DNA from: Rhodanobacter glycinis
GTDB taxonomy: Bacteria; Pseudomonadota; Gammaproteobacteria; Xanthomonadales; Rhodanobacteraceae
NCBI RefSeq assembly: GCF_900114325.1
Contig: NZ_FOSR01000006.1
Span: forward strand, 62,001 to 126,000
Direction of reading: 5' to 3'
Length of the DNA stretch: 64,000 nucleotides
Position numbers and translations under genes: made by a program. Positions within the stretch are counted from its first letter, which is position 1; every line of letters begins with the position of its first letter. The notes beneath the pieces were generated by a model, which saw only the letters and a list, made by a program, of their open reading frames with translations, did not search any database and had not been told where the DNA came from. Of this stretch, positions 51,725-60,321 are shown piece by piece.

Positions 51725-52179
51725 CAGCGCGACCGATCGCCGAACTGCTGCCACACGCCGGCGAGATGATCCTGCTCGACGGCGTGATCGAAGTCGGGGA
51801 CGAATACATTGCTTGCCGTCGCCGCGTACGCAGCGAAGGCCTGTTCGAAGATGCCAACGGCTTGCCCGCCTGGGCCGGCGTGGAACTGATGGCCCAGGCC
51901 GTCGCCGCCTGGGCCGGCCACCAGGCCCGGCAGGAACGACAACCGGTCCGCCTGGGCTTTCTGCTGGGCACCCGGCACTATCGCTGCGACGTGGACAGCT
52001 TCCCGCCCGATACCGAATTGCGCGTGGAAGCGGTACGCAGTTTCCACGACGACAGCGGCATGGCCGTGTTCGCCTGCCGCATCGATTCAGCCATCGGCAG
52101 TGCCGAGGCCTTGCTCAACGTTTTCAGTCCAACCAACGCGGAGGTGTTTTTCACGGCCTCTGCGGGAGAACCCACATGA
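51721..52179 (+). CDS. 3-hydroxyacyl carrier protein dehydratase (ApeP type)
   Basis: 152 residues. FabA/FabZ-like hot-dog fold: LLPHAGEMILLDGVIEV, then AWAGVELMAQAVAAWAG, with the His at PHAGEM and Glu at GVELMAQ as the usual catalytic pair. A second dehydratase besides the gene at 47907, as in enterobacterial aryl-polyene clusters where ApeI and ApeP act as a pair. Overlaps the preceding and following genes by four bases each. Confidence 0.85.
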   Translation: MTARPIAELLPHAGEMILLDGVIEVGDEYIACRRRVRSEGLFEDANGLPAWAGVELMAQAVAAWAGHQARQERQPVRLGFLLGTRHYRCDVDSFPPDTELRVEAVRSFHDDSGMAVFACRIDSAIGSAEALLNVFSPTNAEVFFTASAGEPT

Positions 52180-52904
52180 CGGACACCATCCTAGTCACCG
52201 GCTCCAGCCGCGGCATCGGCCGCGCCATCGCCTTGCGACTAGCGCAAACCGGCTACGACCTGGTGCTGCATTGCCGCTCGCGCCGCGACGAGGCCGAAGC
52301 CGTCGCCACTGAAATCGAGGCGCTGGGCCGCCAGGCACGCATCCTGCAATTCGACATTTCCGATCGCGCCGCCTGTCGCGCCGCACTGGAAGCCGACGCA
52401 GCCGAACACGGCGCACCCTACGGAGTGGTCTGCAATGCCGGACTGACCCGCGATGGCGCCTTCCCGGCCTTGTCCGACGACGACTGGGACAGCGTGCTGC
52501 GCACCAATCTCGACGGCTTCTACAACGTGCTGCACCCGCTGGTGATGCCGATGATCCGTCGCCGCCAGCCGGGCCGCATCGTCTGCATCGCCTCCGTCTC
52601 GGGCCTGATCGGCAACCGCGGCCAGGTCAACTACAGCGCCTCCAAGGCCGGCGTGATCGGCGCCGCCAAGGCGCTGGCGGTGGAACTGGCCAAGCGCAAG
52701 ATCACGGTGAACTGCGTGGCGCCGGGGCTGATCGACACCGACATGCTGGACGAGGACGTGCCGGTCGAGGAAATCCTCAAGGCCATCCCCGCACAACGCA
52801 TGGGCACGCCGGAGGAAGTCGCCGCCGCCGTGCAATTCCTGCTCGGCCCCGACGCCGGCTACATCACCCGCCAGGTGCTGGCGGTGAATGGCGGGCTGTG
52901 CTGA
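52176..52904 (+). CDS. 3-oxoacyl carrier protein reductase, FabG-like (ApeQ type)
   Basis: 242 residues. Classical SDR: TGSSRGIGRAIAL (9-21, NADP motif), NAG at 87-89, and the catalytic Ser140, Tyr153 and Lys157 (YSASK). Reduces the beta-keto group after each condensation. Last gene of the cluster. A 28-bp hairpin starts 61 bases after the stop and may terminate the operon. Confidence 0.9.
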   Translation: MTDTILVTGSSRGIGRAIALRLAQTGYDLVLHCRSRRDEAEAVATEIEALGRQARILQFDISDRAACRAALEADAAEHGAPYGVVCNAGLTRDGAFPALSDDDWDSVLRTNLDGFYNVLHPLVMPMIRRRQPGRIVCIASVSGLIGNRGQVNYSASKAGVIGAAKALAVELAKRKITVNCVAPGLIDTDMLDEDVPVEEILKAIPAQRMGTPEEVAAAVQFLLGPDAGYITRQVLAVNGGLC

Positions 52905-52964
52905 CGATGTCCGACGTGGACCTGATGGCGAAGCTCGTCAAGGTGCATTGATCCCGGTGCTACC

Positions 52965-53042
52965 GTAGGAGCGCACCCTGTGCGCGAATGCTTTTCGCCG
53001 AGGACCGGCATTAGAGCATTCGCGCACAGGGTGCGCTCCTAC
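52965..53042. repeat. TAGGAGC-type hairpin after the polyene cluster
   Basis: Perfect 28-bp arms 52965-52992 and 53015-53042 of the GCGCACCCTGTGCGCGAATGCT version. It lies just after the last cluster gene and may act as terminator in addition to being a repeat. Confidence 0.85.
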
Positions 53043-53154
53043 ACCAACCCCGGGGCGCCACAACCGACGACGTCCATCGCACTGGTGCGGCGCGTCAGGG
53101 CAAGCCGGCGCCACTCGGTTACCATTGCCCGGCTAAGTCCCCAAGGAGTTCGTG

Positions 53155-54312
53155 ATGCGCCCGTTCCCGCTCGGAGAAGACATCGACCTGCTGCGCGACA
53201 CCGTGCACGCCTTCGCGGAAAAAGAGATCGCCCCGCGCGCGACCCAGATCGATCACGACAACCTGTTCCCGGCCGACCTGTGGAAGAAATTCGGCGAGAT
53301 GGGCCTGCTCGGCATGACCATTCCGACCGAGTACGGCGGCACCGGCATGGGCTATCTCGCGCACATGGTGGCGATGGAGGAAATCTCCCGCGCCTCCGGT
53401 TCGGTGGGCCTGTCCTACGGCGCGCATTCCAACCTGTGCGTCAACAACATCTTCCACAACGGCAACGAAGCCCAGCGCAAGAAATACATCCCCCAGCTGT
53501 GCTCGGGCGAATACATCGGCGCGCTGGCCATGAGCGAGCCGGGCGCCGGTTCCGACGTGGTCGGATCGATGAGCTGCAAGGCCGAAAAGAAGGGCGACGT
53601 GTGGGTCGCCAACGGCACCAAGATGTGGATCACCAACGGCCCCGACGCCGACGTGCTGCTGGTCTACATGCGCACCGCGCCGCGTGCCGCCGGCAGCCGC
53701 TGCATGACCGCCTTCATCGTCGAAAAGGGCATGAAGGGTTTCAGCACCGCGCAGAAACTGGACAAGCTGGGCATGCGTGGCTCAAACACCTGCGAGCTGG
53801 TGTTCGAGGATTGCGAGATCCCTGCCGAGAACATCGTCGGCGAAGTGAACGAAGGCGTGCGCGTGCTGATGAGCGGCCTGGACACCGAGCGCCTGGTGCT
53901 CTCCGGCGGACCGATTGGCCTGATGCAGTCGGCGATGGACCTCACCCTGCCCTACGTGCGCGAGCGCAAGCAGTTCAACGCACCGATCGGCACCTTCGAG
54001 ATCATGCAGGCCAAGGTGGCCGACATGTATACCGCACTGCAGAGCTCGCGCGGCTTCGCCTACATGGTGGCGCAGCAGTTCGACAACGGCGTGAAGTCGC
54101 GCGTGGACCCGGCCGCCTGCCTGCTCAACGCCTCCACCAATGCGGTGAAGGTGGCGCTGGAAGCGATCCAGTCGCTGGGCGGCAACGGCTACATCAACGA
54201 ATTCCCCGCCGGCCGCCTGCTGCGCGATGCGAAGCTGTACGAGATCGGCGCCGGCACCAACGAGATCCGCCGCATGCTGATCGGCCGCGAGCTGTTCCAC
54301 GGCAAGGCGTAA
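53155..54312 (+). CDS. Isovaleryl-CoA dehydrogenase-like acyl-CoA dehydrogenase
   Basis: 385 residues from ATG 53155 (AAGGAG six bases upstream); GTG 53152 also opens it. FAD acyl-CoA dehydrogenase with [12 protein letters not shown] (E245). In isovaleryl-CoA dehydrogenases the catalytic Glu sits in this helix (LDxERLVLAGG), unlike the later position in short- and medium-chain enzymes. The motif [10 protein letters not shown] and the end [17 protein letters not shown] are standard. Acts in leucine degradation with ETF as electron acceptor. Leucine dehydrogenase and IcmF elsewhere in the window fit that theme. A strong terminator follows. Confidence 0.85.
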   Translation: MRPFPLGEDIDLLRDTVHAFAEKEIAPRATQIDHDNLFPADLWKKFGEMGLLGMTIPTEYGGTGMGYLAHMVAMEEISRASGSVGLSYGAHSNLCVNNIFHNGNEAQRKKYIPQLCSGEYIGALAMSEPGAGSDVVGSMSCKAEKKGDVWVANGTKMWITNGPDADVLLVYMRTAPRAAGSRCMTAFIVEKGMKGFSTAQKLDKLGMRGSNTCELVFEDCEIPAENIVGEVNEGVRVLMSGLDTERLVLSGGPIGLMQSAMDLTLPYVRERKQFNAPIGTFEIMQAKVADMYTALQSSRGFAYMVAQQFDNGVKSRVDPAACLLNASTNAVKVALEAIQSLGGNGYINEFPAGRLLRDAKLYEIGAGTNEIRRMLIGRELFHGKA

Positions 54313-54332
54313 GCGATACGCACCACTGAATT

Positions 54333-54361
54333 GAAAACGGCCCGCCATGCGGGCCGTTTTC
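54333..54361 (+). terminator. Intrinsic terminator
   Basis: 13-bp perfect stem GAAAACGGCCCGC / GCGGGCCGTTTTC with a three-base loop, 21 bases after the stop of the acyl-CoA dehydrogenase gene. Its U-rich right arm works for plus-strand transcripts and the sequence is symmetric enough to work for the other strand too. Confidence 0.9.
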
Positions 54362-54623
54362 ACAGGAAGCGCAGCAAGTGCACATTCCGTCGAACATCAT
54401 CACCGTTCGAGCAAACTGCGGTCAGCATGCTGCCGCGATCACGATTGATGGCTTACTGTCCGTCCGTCACGGGTAGGAATCAGCCAGAAACGGTCACTCG
54501 CTTTGAGCTGAGCCCCCCGTTCCGCACAGAAGACCGGTTGACCGAACACGATTCAAACGACCGCAAGTGAACCTGGAACCGTTTTTTGCGCTCTTTAATG
54601 CCACCAATTAGAAAATAATATAA
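54362..54623. other. Spacer with lower GC content
   Basis: About 260 bases with composition dropping toward the Rhs locus. A short similarity to the sequence GCAAGTGAACCTG also seen at about 20567-20582 is noted (54558-54577). No gene recognised. Confidence 0.4.
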
Positions 54624-54917
54624 TTACTTCTTTAGGCTATGACGCCACCTTTTTTTCGTTGCCGCAACCCCCATTAATGGCAATAGAAAGATGAGCCAGA
54701 ATAATGATGCAAAAACAACCCCAATCGAAGCACAGGTGAAGGCTGCGTAAATTGCTGATGTAGTAGTTAGTTGTTGGCGAAATACTTGAGTGACTATAAA
54801 AAATAAAAACATTGGAGTGGCCATAAATAATTGTGAAACCACAAGAATCCTGATCAAGGCTGACGATCTGGTTTTATAGGAATTCTGTCCGAAAAGTTTC
54901 ATGTCTATGCTCGCCAT
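54624..54917 (-). CDS. Small membrane protein downstream of Rhs, candidate immunity protein
   Basis: 97 residues, AT-rich. Two clear membrane helices (about 23-46 and 57-85, the second ending FWLIFLLPLMGVA) and a basic tail KKRWRHSLKK. Starts seven bases after the Rhs stop, in the place where immunity genes stand in Rhs loci. Its membrane location would suit protection against a membrane-acting toxin. No family recognised; the immunity role is inference from position. Confidence 0.55.
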   Translation of the reverse strand: MASIDMKLFGQNSYKTRSSALIRILVVSQLFMATPMFLFFIVTQVFRQQLTTTSAIYAAFTCASIGVVFASLFWLIFLLPLMGVAATKKRWRHSLKK

Positions 54918-54923
54918 TATTTA

Positions 54924-57029
54924 TCATTTACACTCACACGATTTGCCGCCAACATTGGGGCTGTCTAACATGGCGCCACCAACTCCGCCGAGTATTCCAC
55001 CTATTGCGGCACCACGGCTACCGCCTACAATGGAGGCGGTAGCGTAGGGTTCAGGCGCCTCAGTTATTAACCATTTGATAACGTTTTCAGCAGCCAAATC
55101 GGACGCACCTCCTGTTTCAGGTGTAGTCATTAAAGCCACTACTGCGGTAGTTCCAATAGCAAACCCAGCCAGCATTCCCATGCCAGCAAGACCGTTTCTA
55201 TAAAAGTGCGGATCCATATTACAACTTGGAACATTCCCCGTTTCGAAAACAGTTGGATTTCCACCATTATTCCACGATCCAACTCCTTCTAAGCCGAGGA
55301 GATCGATACTATTTAATGGATTGCTTCCCACATAGGCATAAGTATTCGGCCCGGCCTTCAACCCCAGCGGATCACTCTCCACATACCTTCCCAATGCTGG
55401 GTCGTAGTCCCGGAACCCGTTGTTCCACAGCCCCGTCTCTTGGTCGTAGTACTGCCCTGGGAATCCAACATTCAGCGGCGCCGAACTCGACACCGCCACG
55501 TCCCGCGTGAACGGCCAGTTCTGTGCACTCCACACCACAGCCTGCGACGCATTCGTCACCACTTGAGGGCGACCTAGTTGATCGTCGTGGATCGCTTCCA
55601 GTTGTCCGCTCACATCGCGTCCAATCAAACGCCCGCCCAGCCACACGTAATCGATCCACTGACCGTTGTCGCTCTCTGCTAGCAAGGAACCGCTGGGGCC
55701 CGGCGCAAAGTAGGTCGTCCCTGCACTGCCCGTCTTGAGGAGCCGTTGCCCTTCCGGGTTGACGTAGTAGCTCATGCCGCCTGTCGCTTTCATCCGGTTG
55801 AACGCATCATACTGATAGGCAACTGTGCCACCCAACGTGGTGATGTTGCCCAGCGCATCGTAACCGTAGGTTTGCGCGTTCGCTCCCGTCGTTTGCGTGA
55901 GGTGGTTGTTGGTGGCGCTGTAGCTGGCGCTGCTCGTGCCGGCACCGTTCACGCTGGCGATGCGGTTGCCATCCGCGTCGTAACTGTAGCTGGCGCCCTG
56001 GTTGAGTGAATACATCGACACCAACCGCGATTGGTCGTCATAACCGAAGTCCTGGCTCATCGTGCCGTCGAGCGCATTGTCGATACCGGTGAGACGATTG
56101 GCCTTGTCATAGCTGAACCCCAGGCTTTCCACGCCCGGTACGCTGATGCCTGTAAGGCGACCATCGGTGTCGTACGCCAATGTGTTGGTCAACCCATTGC
56201 TCGACGTCCAGCCTGTCACTGCGGCATCCATCGGCTGCCACGCGATATTGCTCGCGGCGGTGAGCTGGGTACCGCCCATCGCGAACGTGATGTCGGACAC
56301 CACGCCCCGACTATAGCTATAAAGCGCCTGATGACCGTCCGGATAGGTCACAGCAGCCAGATGGCCCACGGCGTCGTAACCGTAGCCCAGTGAGTAGCTG
56401 GTGCCATTGATCGAGAAACCACGTCCCGCAACCCGACCCTCGGGGGTATAGGTATAGGTCGTGGAGCCAATAGCATCGCTGGCGGAGCACAGACGACCCA
56501 CACCGTTCGTGCAGTTGTCGTAGGCGTAGGTCTGAACCTGACTTCCGGCGCTGACGCTAGTGGGGCGATTGATAGTGTCGTAGCCGTAGGTCGTGGTCAC
56601 ACCATTGGCACGGGTCAGGCTGATGCGCCGTCCATAAGCATCGTAGTTAGCAGTACTGGTGCCCGTATCGGGGCTGGACACCCCCCACAGCAGGCCCAGC
56701 CCATCATAGTTGTAAGCCGTGACCAGCCCCCGCGGATCAGTCACCGTAGTGACGTGATTCCCGGCGTCGTAGGTGTACTGGGTCACCGTGGTCGAGGCTA
56801 TTGCGGATGCGGTCACGCCAAGGCTTCCGGCACACAGCAAGGCCAGCGCCGTTTTCCGCCCCAGGCTTCTTGACGGTGCTTCCCGGCTGTTGGCACCCGC
56901 CTTGGCGTACATCCGACGCCGCAGGTTTGACAAACCGGACTCGCACGAACGGATCGAACGACACCCCTGTTCAATTGGCAGAGCCGACGATTGCCTGGAA
57001 ACAGTTGCCACGTGGAGTTCCTTTTTCAT
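54924..57029 (-). CDS. Rhs-repeat protein with variable hydrophobic C-terminal tail
   Basis: 701 residues from ATG 57029, whose SD (GAGG) overlaps the stop of the upstream Rhs gene. An alternative start at the ATG for MYAKAGANSREAPSRS places a signal-like segment (KTALALLCAGSLGVTASAIA) near the N-terminus. YD repeats run through most of it. The core ends with FRDYDPALGRYVESDPLGL and NPLNSIDLLGL, the boundary after which Rhs tails are swapped. The tail (about 120 residues) has a Gly-rich hydrophobic segment (GLAGMGMLAGFAIGTTAV) and a GSRGAAIGGILGGVGGAM stretch, then a Cys end. No toxin family recognised; pore-forming or membrane-acting is plausible. Confidence 0.75.
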   Translation of the reverse strand: MKKELHVATVSRQSSALPIEQGCRSIRSCESGLSNLRRRMYAKAGANSREAPSRSLGRKTALALLCAGSLGVTASAIASTTVTQYTYDAGNHVTTVTDPRGLVTAYNYDGLGLLWGVSSPDTGTSTANYDAYGRRISLTRANGVTTTYGYDTINRPTSVSAGSQVQTYAYDNCTNGVGRLCSASDAIGSTTYTYTPEGRVAGRGFSINGTSYSLGYGYDAVGHLAAVTYPDGHQALYSYSRGVVSDITFAMGGTQLTAASNIAWQPMDAAVTGWTSSNGLTNTLAYDTDGRLTGISVPGVESLGFSYDKANRLTGIDNALDGTMSQDFGYDDQSRLVSMYSLNQGASYSYDADGNRIASVNGAGTSSASYSATNNHLTQTTGANAQTYGYDALGNITTLGGTVAYQYDAFNRMKATGGMSYYVNPEGQRLLKTGSAGTTYFAPGPSGSLLAESDNGQWIDYVWLGGRLIGRDVSGQLEAIHDDQLGRPQVVTNASQAVVWSAQNWPFTRDVAVSSSAPLNVGFPGQYYDQETGLWNNGFRDYDPALGRYVESDPLGLKAGPNTYAYVGSNPLNSIDLLGLEGVGSWNNGGNPTVFETGNVPSCNMDPHFYRNGLAGMGMLAGFAIGTTAVVALMTTPETGGASDLAAENVIKWLITEAPEPYATASIVGGSRGAAIGGILGGVGGAMLDSPNVGGKSCECK

Positions 57030-57040
57030 CGTCCGCGCCC

Positions 57041-60040
57041 TCACTCGTTTACCACGGTCGGTGTCACCACCGCGCTCCATGCCGAGCAGCCACTGGCATT
57101 ACACGCTTGCACCTTCGCTGAAACAGCTCCTCCCTGCACATAGAAGTCCGGGACAGACGGCGTTGCCACCGACTGCGTGGGGCAAGAGCCGCTTGGCTGG
57201 CAATAGTTGAAGTTGTAACTGGACGCACCAGCGACACTCGACCACGTCGCGGTCAATGTGTAGGTCGTTTTGGGTGGACGTGTATCCGAAAGAAACTCTT
57301 TGTACACCGTGGCCGAGAGGCCCGCAGGCGTCGCAGGTACCCGCAGGACGGTGACACTGCCGGCTCCACTCCACGGCCCGCAGCCGCCAGCATTGCAGGC
57401 TTGCACCCGATAGCCGTACGTGCCATTGCCTTTGCCGCTTTCGCCCCGACTGGTGCTGCTGCTGGCTTGTATCGTGCCCCAACTGCCGCCATTGACCTGC
57501 CCCTGCAGGGTGTAGCTGGTGGCTCCGCCAATGCCCGTCCAACTCACCGTGTAACTGCCGGTGGAGTTGCTGGATGGAACGCTCAGGTTGGGCGCGCTTG
57601 CCGGAGGAACCGTTACCGCTACAGTGCCGCTGCCCGTCCAACCACTACAACCACCCGCACCGCAGGCTTGCACCTGGTAGGTGTAGCTGCCGGTGGCGCT
57701 CTCCGTCACCGTTGTACTGGTGTTGCCACCACTGTAGACCGTGTTCCAGCTGCCGGTGCCCAAGCGGTGCTGCAACGTATAACTGGTCGCCGTACTGCTG
57801 GATGGCCAGCTTACGGCCACGTTTCCCGAACTGGTGGCTGGCACCGACACGCTAGCCGGTGCCGGTGGCGGCGTCAGCCGTTGCACGATGACACTGGCCA
57901 CGCCGCTCCACGCACCGCAACCAGTGACGTTACAGGCTCGCACGCGGTAACTATAGGTGCCATCGCTTTTGCCCGTGGCAGCCCAACTGGTGGCCGTACC
58001 GTCCTGAACCGTTGTCCATGCCCCGCCATTGTCTCGCTGCTGCAGGACATAGCTGGCGGCGCCTGTGACCCCACTCCAGCTCACGCTATAGTTGCCGTTG
58101 GCATTGTTGGCTGGCACGCTGAGGTTAGGTACGCCGCTAGGTAACGCCGGACTGGCGCCGCCGCTCGAGATTGTTTTGGTCACTCGATTGAGGGCGTCGT
58201 ATTGGTTACTGACCGTATGGCCTGTGGCATCGGTGACCGTGAGTACGTTGCCGTTGCCGTCATAACCGTAGGTCAACAACTGGCCGTGGTTGCCCTGACG
58301 CTTATAGAGGCGTCCCAGGGCATCGTAGCTCAGGGTCTCGGACAGGCTCGGGGTGCCGTTGCGGGAGACCGTGTGGCTAGTGACGTCACCGTTGGCGTCG
58401 TAGCCAAAGCTCTCGGTGGAGGCTCCATCTTTGTCGTTGCGCACGATGCTGGTGACGCGCATTTCCGCATCGTGGTTCCACGCCGTGGTTTCGCCATCCG
58501 GCACCGCCAGGCTGGCAAGCTGACCGTAGCCGTCGTAACCATAGGTCCAGGTGGCCGCCACACCATTGGGATGGGTCGTCTTGGTGGCCACGCGGCCGCG
58601 TGCATCGTAGCTGTAGTCGGTCACATCGCCGTTGGGGCCGACCACATGTTGCGGTTCACCCAATCCATTGTAGTTGCTGAAGGTGGTTGCCTGCCCCAAG
58701 CCGTTCGCACGAGAGGTCAGGTTGCCAAGAGCGTCGAACGTGTACGTATCGACATCGCTGTTGCCGGGTGACGGGTGGGTCACCGTCATGACATGCACCA
58801 TGCCGCTGGCGTACAGCGTATAGCCGTAGGTCGTGGTCAGCGTCTGGTTGGCCGAGCCGTTGCCGGACAGATTGGTAACCGATACCGAGGCTAGCCTGTT
58901 TTGAGCGTTGTAGGTGTAGGTCGTCTTGGACCACCCTTCGACCGTAACGCTTGTCAAGCGATTGAGCCGCAGATCGGAGTCCCACGTATAGTCCGTGGTC
59001 CGAGCCAACGATGTGCCTGCGGCTTCCGTCTCGGACTGAAGCTGACCCGTGGCGGCGTAGGTGTAGGTGTGCACGTTGCCGTTGTTGTCCACTTCCTTGG
59101 ACAGATTGCCGTTGGCATCATAGGAGCGGCCCCGGATCGTCGCGCCACAATCGGCCACGGCATCGTCGCTTATCGCCGACAGTTGCCCGTTGTAAGTTCC
59201 GCCAGGGCCATTGGTACCGTCATAGGTTTGTACCCGATGATGCCCAAGCGCATTGGTAATCGTGGCTTGCAGATTTCCTGCAGCATCCTTGGCGTAGAGA
59301 ATCGTGGCGCTTTCCGAATTATCGGCCAGGTAATTCGCGGTAGCCCATCCGTAATATGGGCTGGACGAATTGGTGTTGTATGACGTGTAGTCGTACGGCG
59401 CGCCGTTGTAATCCACTTCGGTCAGGAGGCCGGGTAGAGCGGATAGCCCGTATTTGAAAGACACAGTGGTCGCTGGCGATCCGGGATAAGTGATTGACGT
59501 GTAATTGCCATCGTTCGTCAGATGGAGCACATAGGCATTACCCGATGGATCTGTAACCGTTATCGTGTCACTACTGTTTCGGGTGACGGAGTAGGATTTT
59601 CCGCTGCTATGCGTGACCGTGTAAGTGGAGGCGCTGGCAGGTCCCGACCCTGCAATGGTCCAGCCGATACCTGACGAATCCGTGATGGACTTGATGTTTT
59701 CGTAGGTGTCGAAGACTTTGGTTGTGGCGTCCTCGTCATGCAAGATATACGTTGATGACGCGCTGTCGTAAGTCAGCGTGGCCAAGCCACCGCCACCGCT
59801 CTCCACGTAACCACCCGACTGGGAATCGAATGTCAACGTCGATCCATCGGGCCTCTGATAGATCTTGGCGCTGCATATCAGTTCGCCGGTGTTTTTGTTG
59901 ACAAAGCACTTGCCGTCGGTAAGCGTATAATCAAGATTGGTTGACCAATAGGTGTTTGAAAGAGCTTGGGGTATTTTGCGCGCCGTGTTGTAGTACAGGG
60001 TGAAATTCCCCTGTGACATCCAAGAACTTGCGCATTGCAA
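57041..60040 (-). CDS. Rhs/YD-repeat protein with FN3 domains, 5' end lost or frame-shifted
   Basis: The frame runs from TTG 60040 (ATG 60019 inside) to TGA 57041-57043; a stop lies three codons upstream of the TTG and no signal peptide is present. It starts in the middle of an Rhs N-terminal region (LYYNTARKIPQALSNTYWST), so the original start is missing or separated by a frameshift; a second frame upstream (60078) contains KEANYETAC, which could be the missing piece. YD repeats fill residues about 90-680. Four fibronectin-III-like domains follow (each ending in V.ACN..GCG.WSG). No toxin tail. AT-richer than neighbours. Coupled to the next Rhs gene. Confidence 0.7.
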   Translation of the reverse strand: MQCASSWMSQGNFTLYYNTARKIPQALSNTYWSTNLDYTLTDGKCFVNKNTGELICSAKIYQRPDGSTLTFDSQSGGYVESGGGGLATLTYDSASSTYILHDEDATTKVFDTYENIKSITDSSGIGWTIAGSGPASASTYTVTHSSGKSYSVTRNSSDTITVTDPSGNAYVLHLTNDGNYTSITYPGSPATTVSFKYGLSALPGLLTEVDYNGAPYDYTSYNTNSSSPYYGWATANYLADNSESATILYAKDAAGNLQATITNALGHHRVQTYDGTNGPGGTYNGQLSAISDDAVADCGATIRGRSYDANGNLSKEVDNNGNVHTYTYAATGQLQSETEAAGTSLARTTDYTWDSDLRLNRLTSVTVEGWSKTTYTYNAQNRLASVSVTNLSGNGSANQTLTTTYGYTLYASGMVHVMTVTHPSPGNSDVDTYTFDALGNLTSRANGLGQATTFSNYNGLGEPQHVVGPNGDVTDYSYDARGRVATKTTHPNGVAATWTYGYDGYGQLASLAVPDGETTAWNHDAEMRVTSIVRNDKDGASTESFGYDANGDVTSHTVSRNGTPSLSETLSYDALGRLYKRQGNHGQLLTYGYDGNGNVLTVTDATGHTVSNQYDALNRVTKTISSGGASPALPSGVPNLSVPANNANGNYSVSWSGVTGAASYVLQQRDNGGAWTTVQDGTATSWAATGKSDGTYSYRVRACNVTGCGAWSGVASVIVQRLTPPPAPASVSVPATSSGNVAVSWPSSSTATSYTLQHRLGTGSWNTVYSGGNTSTTVTESATGSYTYQVQACGAGGCSGWTGSGTVAVTVPPASAPNLSVPSSNSTGSYTVSWTGIGGATSYTLQGQVNGGSWGTIQASSSTSRGESGKGNGTYGYRVQACNAGGCGPWSGAGSVTVLRVPATPAGLSATVYKEFLSDTRPPKTTYTLTATWSSVAGASSYNFNYCQPSGSCPTQSVATPSVPDFYVQGGAVSAKVQACNASGCSAWSAVVTPTVVNE

Positions 60041-60321
60041 GCCGTCTCATAATTTGCTTCTTTGAACTGCATTAACAATCAGGGCTGCCCGACACTTTTT
60101 GAAAGTGAAGGACTACAAAAGTCAGTCTCATTAGCGACGTTGCTCGGCTACCTACCTCTTTAGCGCCACATCGCCAAGCCGAAACCTCATGAGACGCCGA
60201 GCATGCGAACCGAGTCGCTGGCGATCTCGCGATACGTTGCCCCTCAAGGATCAGCAGCCGCGGTGTAATCACGTGCTGCCGCTCTCCCGATCATGCTCGA
60301 CCAGCACGCGCAGCAAGGATT
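60041..60321. other. Spacer between Rhs locus and subtilase gene
   Basis: 281 bases. Contains the decayed start region of the upstream Rhs gene (60019-60078) and otherwise nothing I recognise. Confidence 0.4.
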
